Part shown: piece after piece, positions 1-8,470 of the stretch | Numbering within the stretch: position 1 is the first letter of the stretch | How the letters are laid out: each line of letters opens with the position of its first letter | Assembly: GCA_964461135.1 (NCBI GenBank) | Contig: CAYWTB010000108.1 | Coordinates: 1-14,871 of the forward strand | DNA from: RQOF01 sp964461135 | GTDB taxonomy: Bacteria; Calditrichota; Calditrichia; RBG-13-44-9 | Length of the DNA: 14,871 bases | Direction: 5' to 3' | Translations under genes and position numbers: made by a program | The notes under the pieces: model-generated | What the model was told of the DNA's origin: nothing | The model's database searches: none | What the model saw: the letters and a program-made list of their open reading frames with translations, nothing else

Positions 1-55
1 AACCGCCGAATGGAGGTTTTGCAGACCTCTCCCTTAGCCACTTGGGTACGGCGCC
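1..55 (-). tRNA. tRNA-Cys (GCA), 3' part cut by window edge
   Basis: On the minus strand a tRNA begins at 55 with acceptor strand GGCGCCG, then TA and a D-arm with CCC/GGG stem. The anticodon stem GAGGT/ACCTC encloses loop CTGCAAA, so the anticodon is GCA (positions 22-20), which reads Cys codons. The variable region and the first T-stem bases follow, and the gene leaves the window at position 1. The visible part closely resembles typical bacterial tRNA-Cys. It lies 117 nt downstream of tRNA-Ala on the same strand and may share its transcript. Confidence 0.93.
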
Positions 56-59
56 CAAA

Positions 60-172
60 AAAGGCAAGTTATAAGTGATAAGTTATAAGTAATAGGTGTG
101 AAGACCCCTCAGGACCAGAAAATTACAATCTTTTTACCTGAACCTTATAACTTGCTTCTTATTACTTGCCTT

Positions 173-173
<1 letters not shown>
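60..173. repeat. Imperfect inverted repeat between the two tRNA genes
   Basis: Arms 60-89 and 144-173 are reverse complements at 25 of 30 positions, with a 54-nt spacer between them. The left arm overlaps a 14-nt tandem duplication: units at 66-79 and 80-93 match at 13 of 14 positions (AAGTTATAAGTGAT, then AAGTTATAAGTAAT). The right arm touches the encoded CCA end of tRNA-Ala. On the transcribed minus strand the second arm is followed by a short T-run before tRNA-Cys. The RNA could therefore form a long hairpin acting as a tRNA processing spacer or a weak terminator. It could also be a dispersed intergenic repeat. The structure is visible; its function is not known. Confidence 0.75.
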
Positions 174-248
<75 letters not shown>

Positions 249-277
249 ATAAACTATCTCTTGCTATCAAGCGTAAA

Positions 278-306
278 AATATAACAGATGAAGCACCTTA
301 TGTCAA
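278..306 (-). promoter_or_regulatory. Sigma-70-type promoter for tRNA-Ala
   Basis: The minus strand has a perfect -35 TTGACA (306-301), a spacer of exactly 17 nt, and a -10 TATATT (283-278). The predicted start is near 271, giving a leader of about 23 nt before tRNA-Ala. This is the strongest promoter in the window, as expected for a stable-RNA gene. It lies inside the 189-nt gap after the RND operon, so tRNA transcription need not depend on read-through. I see no convincing intrinsic terminator in the same gap. Confidence 0.85.
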
Positions 307-437
307 CAGCGATTTGAAGTTTTAACGGTGCAGGTGCTACTCTATATGATTCATTACAAGTTTTTAATAACGCGGCATGACAGTAAACTGATGTATATCC
401 AGCCGGAAACGCTACACAGTCCCAGATAAAATATCCG

Positions 438-3400
438 TCAGGGGATTTCACTCTCTGTGACACTTATATGCCGTCCTTTCGCCCATACCAATAATTGTTT
501 AACGAAGAGACTCAGATCATCAAACAATGTATAAAGCACAGGTACTGCAAGCAGCGTCAGGGCAGTACTGGTAAAAAGACCTCCGATCAGGGTAATTCCC
601 ATAGGAGCATAGGGTGCGCCAATCAATGCGGCATTGCCCAGAGCCATGGGTAGCAGCCCGCCGATAGTGGTGAAGCTGGTCATAAGAATCGGCCGGAATC
701 GCAATACCCCTGCATCCAGAATGGCTTGCCTGCGTGCCAGCCCTTCCCGGCGAAGGCGGTTAATCATATCCACCAGTACGATGGCATTATTCACCACCAC
801 TCCGATAAGAATAATCATTCCAATGCCGGCCATTAGATCCTGCGATGTTCCGGTAAGGAAAAGAGCCAGATATGCTCCGAACAGGGAGAGCGGGATAGCG
901 ATGAGCACGGATAACGGCAGTACGAAAGATTCAAAGAGAATACCCATCAACAGGAAGACAAAAACGATAGCGGTTAACATGGCATTTTTAAAACTGGCAT
1001 CCTGTTCCTGCATACGCATAAAACGGGATCCTTTTTGCCAGGAATATCCATAAGGCATTTTGAAGTCTGCCATGAGGGCATCAATCTGGCTGGAAATGCG
1101 TTCCAGATTTTCTGCGGGTGTCCTGGCTTTAATTTCCATGAATGTTTTACCGTCGGTCCGGGCAATTTGTCCCAGCGATTTTTCAATATTGAACCTGGCC
1201 AGGGAAGAAAGCGGCACCCGGCGCCCATTACGGTTCACAAAAGTGAAGTTCTTTAATTGCCCCAGATTTTCCCGGTCTCCTTCCTGCAGTTGAATGCGCA
1301 TTTCGATTTCCTTGTCGGTGGCATAAAATCTGGGCAATTGGATGCCCCGCACTGCATACATAATAGTATAAGCTATCTGATCCGGATTGATACCATTTCT
1401 CTCGGCAATATGGCGGTCCATTACCACTTTTATTTCATCGCCACCCACCTCTTCATCAGTATCAGCGCTGATAACACCGTCAATCAGGCGCATTCGCCTT
1501 TTTACCTCTTCCCCCAGTTCCTCCAGTTTCCCCGTGTCATCTCCGTAAATCTGGATGGATACGGTGCCCTCATCTTCCTGGCTGGATCCCCGCCAGGAGG
1601 TCCGGAACCGAATGCCGGGTCTGGTGGGAAGGCGTGGCCTCAGATCTTCAAGTACCTCATCACTGGAGAGTCTGCCTTGGAGAGGAACACCCAGCAGGTT
1701 ACGCAAGGTCCGGTAAATGCTGTCATACCACTGTTCTTTTTCGGAGGGTTGCAGAAAGATCCGAATCCGGCCATGTGCTTTACGAAATCCGGTATCAACA
1801 GCTTTGATGCGGTACAAAGTGGCATATTGGAAAAGGGTATCTTCAACCTGTTTGAAAAAATCATCGGTTTCTTCATCGGTGTAATTAGAAGGCATTTCAA
1901 AAATAAGATTAACATCGCTTATATTGCCAGGACTGGTATCGGATGATGGCACCCTTGGTGCCAGAAAGCCAAATGTTAAGAACATAATAATCATAAGGAC
2001 CATAACTGCATCCAGTCGGTGATCCAATACAAATGACAGGACTTTGCAGTATATATTACGGTTCCAGACCACCACCGGTATATCCGGCACCGGTTTAGAG
2101 GAAATAACTCTGGTGGTGGTAAGCGGAATAAGTACCAATGCAACAAAAAGTGAAGCCAGCAGGGCAAAAATAACCGGAATTCCTACTCTGCGTAAATAGA
2201 AAAAGAATGAGTCGTTAATTAACAGGATTGGCAGAAAAACTACAATAGTCGTTAAAGTCGCCATGGTAACGGCCAGGGAAACTTCGCCGGCACCCTTCAC
2301 GGAGGCTTCTTTGGGAGATAACCCTTCATTTCGTTTACGATAGATATTTTCCAGCACCACGATGGCGTTATCCACCACCATTCCCACACTAACCATCAGC
2401 CCCATCATGGTGACGGTGTTGAGAGTCCAGCCCATAAAATATGTAATAGTGAGAGATATTAAAATAGATAATGGAATTGCCAGGGTTAAAATGATGGTCA
2501 TGCGCATGCGTCGCAGGAAGAAGAAAATAACCAGCAGGGCAAACAGACCTCCCCACATAGCCGTATCAATAAGGTTTTTTATAGATTCTTCGATCAGATC
2601 ACCCTGAATAAAAAGAAGGTTTATTTCTGATGACCGAAGGACTGGAATACGGCTGATATTATTTTGAAGCAGATCTTTCAGCTGATGACTAAGGGCGACC
2701 GTATTGGCTAGTGATTCCTTATAAACCGCCAGCTTAATGGATGGTTTGCGATTAACCCGCTGGGTCCAGTTTCGTTCGGGAACATCATAGGTGACCTCGG
2801 CAATATCACCTATTGTCAATCCATATTGATTGAGGGGAATGGAACTTACATCTTCCAGAGTCTTAAAACGGCCCATGGAACGCACCAGAAATTTTTTATC
2901 CGCCTCATTCACCCAGCCGGATGAAATGGCAAAATTATCCTGCCGCAATTTCCGGATAGTGTCAAACAAATTAATTCTATACGCATCCACCTTATTCTGA
3001 TCCACCAGGATCTGGATTACCTTCTCGAAAGCTCCCCAGATCTCAATATTGGCGACTCCGTCAATTCTCTCGATGGGACGTTTTATATAATGATCCACCA
3101 GGTAATACGGATCTTCAACATTTTCCGGAAGGGATATGGTAAGCATTATAATGGGTTCATCATTCCTGCCGAATTTCCTTAGCCAGTACCTATCCAGATC
3201 ATCCGGAAGTACTGCTCTAACCCGTTCCATACGATCCCGCAGCTGGTCGTAGGCGGCATCCATATCAGTCCCCTGAACAAATTCTATTCCCACCCAGCAG
3301 CCATTGGAATGGCTATAGGATTCTACCTTTTTCACCCCGTTTATTGTCCGGATTTCCTCTTCTATTGGCCGGGCAATCTGTTCTTCAATCTCCTTTGGAT

Positions 3401-3578
3401 TGGCATTGCGATAGGGTACCCACACGCCCAGATAGGGGGCACGAAAGCCGGTAGGAAGCAGCTCGATGGGAATCTGCTGAAATGCAATAAAACCGATCAC
3501 CAGTATAGCCATAAGGCTGACTACAACTGTAACCGGACGTTGAATAGCCAGCCTGGGAAGAAAAGAAAATTGCTTCAT
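438..3578 (-). CDS. RND efflux permease, second of a tandem pair (HAE1/AcrB-like)
   Basis: This 1046-residue inner-membrane RND pump protein would drive proton-coupled export across the envelope as part of a trimer. The family architecture is complete: TM1 near 14-33, a first periplasmic domain (about 35-335), TM2-TM6 (about 337-490), TM7 near 522-540, a second periplasmic domain (about 542-862), and TM8-TM12 (about 865-1020). TM4 reads GMVVDNAIVVLEN, with D403 followed by N404, and TM10 reads GVVVNNAIVLVD, so AcrB's second TM4 Asp and its TM10 Lys are both replaced by Asn. The N-terminal porter segment (42-60) lacks the usual PDISYP-type sequence. The ATG overlaps the TGA of the upstream permease (ATGA, 3575-3578), with AGGAG 10 nt before it, indicating translational coupling. 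Substrate cannot be told from sequence; drugs, lipids or metals remain possible. Confidence 0.93.
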   Translation of the reverse strand: MKQFSFLPRLAIQRPVTVVVSLMAILVIGFIAFQQIPIELLPTGFRAPYLGVWVPYRNANPKEIEEQIARPIEEEIRTINGVKKVESYSHSNGCWVGIEFVQGTDMDAAYDQLRDRMERVRAVLPDDLDRYWLRKFGRNDEPIIMLTISLPENVEDPYYLVDHYIKRPIERIDGVANIEIWGAFEKVIQILVDQNKVDAYRINLFDTIRKLRQDNFAISSGWVNEADKKFLVRSMGRFKTLEDVSSIPLNQYGLTIGDIAEVTYDVPERNWTQRVNRKPSIKLAVYKESLANTVALSHQLKDLLQNNISRIPVLRSSEINLLFIQGDLIEESIKNLIDTAMWGGLFALLVIFFFLRRMRMTIILTLAIPLSILISLTITYFMGWTLNTVTMMGLMVSVGMVVDNAIVVLENIYRKRNEGLSPKEASVKGAGEVSLAVTMATLTTIVVFLPILLINDSFFFYLRRVGIPVIFALLASLFVALVLIPLTTTRVISSKPVPDIPVVVWNRNIYCKVLSFVLDHRLDAVMVLMIIMFLTFGFLAPRVPSSDTSPGNISDVNLIFEMPSNYTDEETDDFFKQVEDTLFQYATLYRIKAVDTGFRKAHGRIRIFLQPSEKEQWYDSIYRTLRNLLGVPLQGRLSSDEVLEDLRPRLPTRPGIRFRTSWRGSSQEDEGTVSIQIYGDDTGKLEELGEEVKRRMRLIDGVISADTDEEVGGDEIKVVMDRHIAERNGINPDQIAYTIMYAVRGIQLPRFYATDKEIEMRIQLQEGDRENLGQLKNFTFVNRNGRRVPLSSLARFNIEKSLGQIARTDGKTFMEIKARTPAENLERISSQIDALMADFKMPYGYSWQKGSRFMRMQEQDASFKNAMLTAIVFVFLLMGILFESFVLPLSVLIAIPLSLFGAYLALFLTGTSQDLMAGIGMIILIGVVVNNAIVLVDMINRLRREGLARRQAILDAGVLRFRPILMTSFTTIGGLLPMALGNAALIGAPYAPMGITLIGGLFTSTALTLLAVPVLYTLFDDLSLFVKQLLVWAKGRHISVTESEIP

Positions 3579-6500
3579 GCCTGTTTTTCTCCTCTTTCAA
3601 AGATGGCATATACCGTAGGTATTACGACTAGTGTGAGTACGGTGGAACTGATCAGCCCGGCAATAACAGTAATGGCCATGGGTGTCCGGATTTCGGCTCC
3701 ATCTCCCCATCCAATTGCCATGGGCAAAAGACCCAGGACGGTGGTCATGCTGGTCATTATAATGGGCCTGAGACGGGCCTGCCCGGCCTGGCGAATGGCT
3801 TCATACTTAGCCAGTCCTTTTTTCCGAAGCTTATTTATGTAGTCAACTAACACTATTGCATTGTTTACAACTATACCTGCCAACATTATTAGCCCCAGAA
3901 ATACCATGATATTCAGAGGAATGCCCAAGAGATAGAGCACAATAATTACCCCGATCAAACCTAACGGAACCGTAAAAAGAATGACAAAGGGATGCAGGAA
4001 AGATTCAAATTGTGATGCCATAACGATATATACCAGGAAAATTGCCAGCAGGAGAGCGAGCCTGAGACTTCCCAGTGATACTTCCATCTCTTTATTCTGA
4101 CCGGTGATTTCAAAGGTGAAATCCGGCGGCCAGTCCATACTGCGAAGTGTCTGAAAAATATCACTACTGACGCTGAACAGATCCCTTCCGGCAATATTGG
4201 CCATAACAACAGCTGATCGCTGCTGATTAATGCGTCTAATCTCGCTGGGTCCTTCCTCGATGTTAATGTCTGCAACACTTTCCAATGGTATGGGTATTTC
4301 ACCGGCAGGATTGATATTCAATCGCTTTAATTTTTCAAGGGTTTCTTTGTCGCTTTCTCTTACCTTGACCCGTACATCAATGCGACGATCCTCCTGCTTG
4401 AATTGGGTGGCAATATCTCCCCGAACTTTATTCCGCACAATGTTGGCCACATCCAGGATATTTAGACTATAGTATGCCAGTTTGGCGCGGTCATAAATAA
4501 TCTGAACTTCCGGATTCCCCGATTGTAGATTAGTCTTTACATCAAAGACACCTGGTATGGCCAAAATAGCATCTACGGTTTCCCGACTGGAGCGGGATAG
4601 CTGGTCCAGGTTATAACCCTTTATTTCTATCTCAATGGGTGTTTTAAAGCTGAACAAAACCGGCCGTGATATTTTGTATTCCAGACCCACATAGCCCTTC
4701 AGGTACCGGCGTAATTTCTGAATCACTTGTTCTTCTTTCTTTACCGGATTTCCTCCTGGAGTCAGTGTCGCAGTGATAACAGCCGTATGTTCACCTGCTT
4801 CCCTGTCCGAAATTTTTGTCAAATCCACACCCGCCACAGTCGCTGTTCGTTGAACATCGGGATCCTGATCCAGGTAATCCTCAATGGGCTGAACATATTC
4901 CACTGTATTTTCTACCGGCGTACCTACCGGGAGCGTTAATTCCACAAAAAATTCACCCTGATGGACTTCCGGAATCAGTTCACTCCCCAGACGGGGCAGC
5001 AAGATAAAAACCACTGCAAGAAAAGGAATCAGTGTACAGGCAATAACCTTACCTTTGTTCGAAAGTGCCCAGTCAATGATTAGAGGATAGAGGTCATAAA
5101 TTTTTTGAAATCCCCTGTTGAAACCGTCCAGTAACACATGAATGGGCCTGGAAAATATCTTCAGCAGGATATTATTAACCCCTTTAACCAGCAGACCCGA
5201 AAGGATAAGCATCAAGATAATTAATTTACTGATCAGATTCAGACTGAAGAAAATGATAAAGCGAAAAACCAGATAAATTGCCCAGAACGGAATCAGGGGA
5301 ACCAGAATAATTTTCTGTATGATCCGGGCTTTGCTGAAACTGGCAACCATAAATCCTACATTTTGTTTCAGCTGTCGGATACTCTGAAAGGTTCTGAAAA
5401 AATTGCCAGGGCTTTCCTGGCTTTGCAGCTTCTTACCGAGCGTAAACCGGCGGGAAGATAACATGGGAATAAAGAACAATGCCACTCCCAGTGATGCAAG
5501 GAGAGAAAATACCACCGTTAAAGCCATATCTCCAAAGATCTGTCCCGCTACTCCTTTGACAAACACCATGGGAAAAAACACGGCAATGGTGGTAAGTGTA
5601 GAGGCTGTAACGGCGGCTCCTACTTCCCTTACACCCCGCACGACAGGTTCAACAAACCCATCCCCCTCTTCGCGACAGCGGAAAATGCTCTCCGAAACAA
5701 CGATGGAGTTATCCACCAGCATGCCGATTCCCAGGGCAAGTCCTCCCAGTGACATAATGTTGAGCGAAACACCAAACAGCTTCATGGGAGCAAAGGTAGC
5801 GATGATGGATATGGGAATAGATAATCCCACAATCATGGTGGTACGGAAATTGTTCAGGAAGAAGAAAAGTACAATAATTGCAAGAATTCCGCCAATAATA
5901 GCGGTATTTTTAACTTCGTTGATGGAGTTGGCGATAAAAACAGACTGATCGGTAAGCAGCCTCATCTTCAGATCTTCGGGCAGAGAATACGCAATAAAAT
6001 CGGTAAGTTGTTTTTTTTCCAGGCGCTCCCTGAAAACGGCACGCGGATCCCCGCCTGTTTTAACTACTGCTTTTTCTCCCATTTTTTTCTGCTGTTCCAG
6101 TTTCCTGACGTAAGCTTGCTGTCTGGCCGTCCCGAAAACTTTTTTCCTGACCCGTCTGGCTACTTCAACAATATTAGCGCTTCCTTCCTTGTAAATCTCA
6201 AGTTCCACACTTTCTTCACCATTGAGCCGGGTAATAATCTGGCGTTCTTTATGGGTACGGTATACTTTTCCGATATCTCCCAGCCGCATTTCACGGCCGT
6301 TTTCCAGATGCAGTATAAGGTTTTCGATCTCGTTGACGGTTTTAAACTCATTCAGTGTACGTATCACGTACTCTGTCTGGCCTTCTTTCAGGTTTCCTCC
6401 CGCAAGATTGATATTTTCTCTGGCCAAGCGCTGACGAAGAGTCTGGATATCCAATCCCATCAGACTGATCTTTTGTTCATTGAGCTCCACCCAGATTTCT

Positions 6501-7045
6501 TCTTCGTACCCGCCTTTCACTTTAACCGCAGCCACGCCCTCCACTGTTTCGAGCTCCCGTTTGATCTGTTCCTCTGCCACATATCGTGTAAAGAAGAGAT
6601 CCGGACCTCCACTCATTCCCAAACGCATGATGGGATCCAGCGAAGGATCATAACGCAGGATTATAGGTTTTTGAGCATCTTCGGGAAGAAACACCTGATC
6701 CAGTTTTTCACGAACTTCTCCGATAGCGTATTCCATGGTGACGTCCCAGTTATATTCCAGCGTAACATCGGACTGCCCCGCCTTGGAGACCGACCGGATT
6801 GTTACCAGATTGGTCACCACTCCCAGAGCCTCTTCTACCGGTCGTGATATGGTGGTCTCTACCTCTTCCGGCGCGGTGCCCGGGTACTCAGTGCGTACTG
6901 TAAGTGAAGGATAGGAAATATCCGGCATCAGGTTAAGGGATAATTGACTGAAAGACAGCCAGCCGAATACCATTATCCCCAAAACAATCATAGTAATTGC
7001 CACCGGACGGGTGGTGTTTACTTCAAAAAAACCTCGATTTTTCAT
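3575..7045 (-). CDS. RND efflux permease with extra membrane insertion, first of a tandem pair
   Basis: This is a 1156-residue RND permease, about 100 residues longer than AcrB-type proteins. TM1 is near 14-33 and is followed by the motif PDISYPSLTV (41-50) and PGTAPEEVE (55-63), both typical of the first porter subdomain. TM4 reads GMLVDNSIVVSE (D445, N446) and TM10 reads GIVVNNAIVLVD (N1061 where AcrB has K940). Two insertions stand out. A charged stretch at about 304-360 extends the first periplasmic half. A segment at about 531-660 between TM6 and TM7 is some 85 residues longer than in AcrB and holds two hydrophobic runs (577-600, 603-620), probably an extra membrane hairpin. The ATG follows the adaptor gene by 52 nt and has no clear Shine-Dalgarno. 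It is the middle gene of the efflux operon, and its substrate is unknown. Confidence 0.93.
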   Translation of the reverse strand: MKNRGFFEVNTTRPVAITMIVLGIMVFGWLSFSQLSLNLMPDISYPSLTVRTEYPGTAPEEVETTISRPVEEALGVVTNLVTIRSVSKAGQSDVTLEYNWDVTMEYAIGEVREKLDQVFLPEDAQKPIILRYDPSLDPIMRLGMSGGPDLFFTRYVAEEQIKRELETVEGVAAVKVKGGYEEEIWVELNEQKISLMGLDIQTLRQRLARENINLAGGNLKEGQTEYVIRTLNEFKTVNEIENLILHLENGREMRLGDIGKVYRTHKERQIITRLNGEESVELEIYKEGSANIVEVARRVRKKVFGTARQQAYVRKLEQQKKMGEKAVVKTGGDPRAVFRERLEKKQLTDFIAYSLPEDLKMRLLTDQSVFIANSINEVKNTAIIGGILAIIVLFFFLNNFRTTMIVGLSIPISIIATFAPMKLFGVSLNIMSLGGLALGIGMLVDNSIVVSESIFRCREEGDGFVEPVVRGVREVGAAVTASTLTTIAVFFPMVFVKGVAGQIFGDMALTVVFSLLASLGVALFFIPMLSSRRFTLGKKLQSQESPGNFFRTFQSIRQLKQNVGFMVASFSKARIIQKIILVPLIPFWAIYLVFRFIIFFSLNLISKLIILMLILSGLLVKGVNNILLKIFSRPIHVLLDGFNRGFQKIYDLYPLIIDWALSNKGKVIACTLIPFLAVVFILLPRLGSELIPEVHQGEFFVELTLPVGTPVENTVEYVQPIEDYLDQDPDVQRTATVAGVDLTKISDREAGEHTAVITATLTPGGNPVKKEEQVIQKLRRYLKGYVGLEYKISRPVLFSFKTPIEIEIKGYNLDQLSRSSRETVDAILAIPGVFDVKTNLQSGNPEVQIIYDRAKLAYYSLNILDVANIVRNKVRGDIATQFKQEDRRIDVRVKVRESDKETLEKLKRLNINPAGEIPIPLESVADINIEEGPSEIRRINQQRSAVVMANIAGRDLFSVSSDIFQTLRSMDWPPDFTFEITGQNKEMEVSLGSLRLALLLAIFLVYIVMASQFESFLHPFVILFTVPLGLIGVIIVLYLLGIPLNIMVFLGLIMLAGIVVNNAIVLVDYINKLRKKGLAKYEAIRQAGQARLRPIIMTSMTTVLGLLPMAIGWGDGAEIRTPMAITVIAGLISSTVLTLVVIPTVYAIFERGEKQA

Positions 7046-7097
7046 AAATAGTCAAGATTTAAGCAAGTCGTTATGCTAAGTAATTTATGTTAGGAGA

Positions 7098-8291
7098 CTA
7101 GGTTGCATGCTCAATTTTCCCGGCGGCCTCAATAGTTTCAGAGGCGGCTGTCTCCATTATCTTTTTCTGCCAGGGATAATATTTTTCGTTTACAATTTCT
7201 ACCCGGTTACCATTTTTCAATCCGCTCTGGCCAACGACCACTACTCTGGATGTATCAGGGACCTCATTCAAAATTTCCACTTTTTCCGCATCTTCAAATC
7301 CTTTTTTCAATTCAAGCCGCTTTACCGTATCATTTTGAACCACATAGAAATAGGTGCGCTCATTTTCATAAACCAGTGCCGCCTTGGGGATAAGCATTGT
7401 TTTTTCCCGCACATCCACCACCAGGCGAACACTCACAAACATTCCCGGTCTCAATTGATTACCGGGGTCTTTAACGCCGGCAGTCACCTTAAAGGTACCG
7501 CTGGTAGGATCAACAATAGGACTGATGCGTTTTACCCAGCCGGGGTATTGCTGGTCGGGCAAAACATCCGTGGTAATTACTGCTCTCTGATCCAGGTAAC
7601 AGTTGGGAAGTTCGTCCTGCGGCACATAAACTTTAACCACTTTCTCTTCGGGATTTGCCACCACAAAAAGCTTGGTGGAAGTCTGTATGCGGTCACCGAT
7701 TTTGACCTGCCTTTCCCCGATAACACCATTAATAGGTGACCGGACCGTGGTGTAACTAAGGTTTAATTTAGCCTGCTTCCATTGCAGTTCTGCCTGTCTC
7801 AGCGTCAGACGTGCTGTTTCAAATTCCTCCATACTAATAAGGTTTTTGTCCTTAAGTGCTTGAAAACGATCGAATTCCGATTTTTGTGTATCATAACTCA
7901 AACGGGCTTTTTCTTCCTCCAGTATATATTCATCCTGTTCAATCTGTAGCAGAGGCTGGTTTTTGGTAACACGTTTCCCTTCATCTCCGTAAATTTCCTC
8001 AACCAGACCGGGGATCCGGGAGTACACATCCGCCATCTGTTCGGTTTCCAGGGTGGAATTATAAATCAGGTAGCTGGCTATTTCTCCACGCACCACGGGA
8101 GTAACTTCAACCGGTATTCCGGTAGGTTCGGCTTTGTTGTCTTTCCGGTCGGGAGTTGTCTGATCAGATTTTTTAAGGTTGTCGATGTTTGATACGGGTT
8201 TCTCATTCTCAGCCTGACTGTTTTTTGAACCGCAATTGGCACCTAACCAGATTAACAATGCCAGAAGGAACAGTATCCACTTATACGTCAA
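7098..8291 (-). CDS. RND efflux adaptor (HlyD/MFP family), probable lipoprotein
   Basis: This periplasmic adaptor would link the RND permeases to an outer-membrane channel. From the TTG at 8291 it has 397 residues. Its N-terminus, MTYKWILFLLALLIWLGANC, is a short signal peptide ending at C20. The lipobox is imperfect because Asn precedes the Cys. A charged linker follows (21-57). Then come the first lipoyl half (about 87-118), an alpha-helical hairpin (about 120-178), the second lipoyl half with TTVRSPINGVIGER (181-194), and beta-barrel and membrane-proximal domains to the C-terminus. A longer ATG reading (8357) would add 22 residues but lacks a ribosome site, and its ATG overlaps a -10-like sequence. 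The TTG has AAGGAG six bases upstream. It is the first gene of the efflux operon; no TolC-type gene follows. Confidence 0.92.
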   Translation of the reverse strand: MTYKWILFLLALLIWLGANCGSKNSQAENEKPVSNIDNLKKSDQTTPDRKDNKAEPTGIPVEVTPVVRGEIASYLIYNSTLETEQMADVYSRIPGLVEEIYGDEGKRVTKNQPLLQIEQDEYILEEEKARLSYDTQKSEFDRFQALKDKNLISMEEFETARLTLRQAELQWKQAKLNLSYTTVRSPINGVIGERQVKIGDRIQTSTKLFVVANPEEKVVKVYVPQDELPNCYLDQRAVITTDVLPDQQYPGWVKRISPIVDPTSGTFKVTAGVKDPGNQLRPGMFVSVRLVVDVREKTMLIPKAALVYENERTYFYVVQNDTVKRLELKKGFEDAEKVEILNEVPDTSRVVVVGQSGLKNGNRVEIVNEKYYPWQKKIMETAASETIEAAGKIEHAT

Positions 8292-8303
8292 GATTTTCTC
8301 CTT
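8289..8303 (-). promoter_or_regulatory. Shine-Dalgarno and TTG start of the adaptor gene
   Basis: The minus strand reads AAGGAG (8303-8298), six bases, then TTG (8291-8289). This is the best ribosome site near the adaptor gene. It gives a protein starting directly at a Lys-containing n-region and hydrophobic core ending in Cys. The in-frame ATGs at 8357 and 8315 have no such site. Confidence 0.72.
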
Positions 8304-8355
8304 ATCAATTTCCATAGAATTTCTATCATAAACGTGTAAATATACAAACAGTTTC

Positions 8356-8384
8356 ATAATACAGGTTACAAATTGTTATCTAAA
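8356..8384 (-). promoter_or_regulatory. Candidate promoter of the RND operon
   Basis: The minus strand has TTTAGA (8384-8379), a 17-nt spacer, and TATTAT (8361-8356). These match the consensus at 4 of 6 and 5 of 6 positions. Transcription would start near 8349, about 58 nt before the TTG start codon. The -10 overlaps the upstream ATG, which would then lie outside the transcript. The -35 match is modest, so this is tentative. Confidence 0.4.
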
Positions 8385-8470
8385 AGAAGTCAGGAAAACC
8401 CTAACATGGCATTTTGGATCTTTGTTATTGCGCAATTTCACACAAAAAAATATCAGTGGAATCATATGCA

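Noticed and set aside
292..338. Inverted repeat AGCACCT / AGGTGCT (292-298 and 332-338) as a terminator of the RND operon
   Set aside because: It has only 7 bp with a 33-nt loop and no T-run, and one arm sits inside the tRNA promoter spacer. It does not behave like an intrinsic terminator.
254..463. Minus-strand 69-residue open frame between the second permease and tRNA-Ala
   Set aside because: It overlaps the end of the permease in another frame and contains the tRNA promoter. It has no ribosome site and no recognisable features.
1257..1946. Plus-strand open frame (229 residues) opposite the second permease
   Set aside because: It is antisense to conserved RND periplasmic-domain coding sequence and has no domain or ribosome site. 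It is treated as a shadow.
6008..6847. Long plus-strand open frame (279 residues) opposite the first permease gene
   Set aside because: It is fully antisense to a well-supported RND gene. Its translation is rich in Phe, Cys and His with no recognisable motif, which is typical of a shadow frame.
7107..7739. Plus-strand open frame (210 residues) opposite the adaptor gene
   Set aside because: It is antisense to a clear HlyD-type coding region, and its composition is biased with no motif.
8427..8436. Ten-nt palindrome ATTGCGCAAT upstream of the candidate RND promoter
   Set aside because: More than ten of this length are expected by chance in the window. The position is suggestive of an operator, but there is no second copy and no regulator gene nearby.
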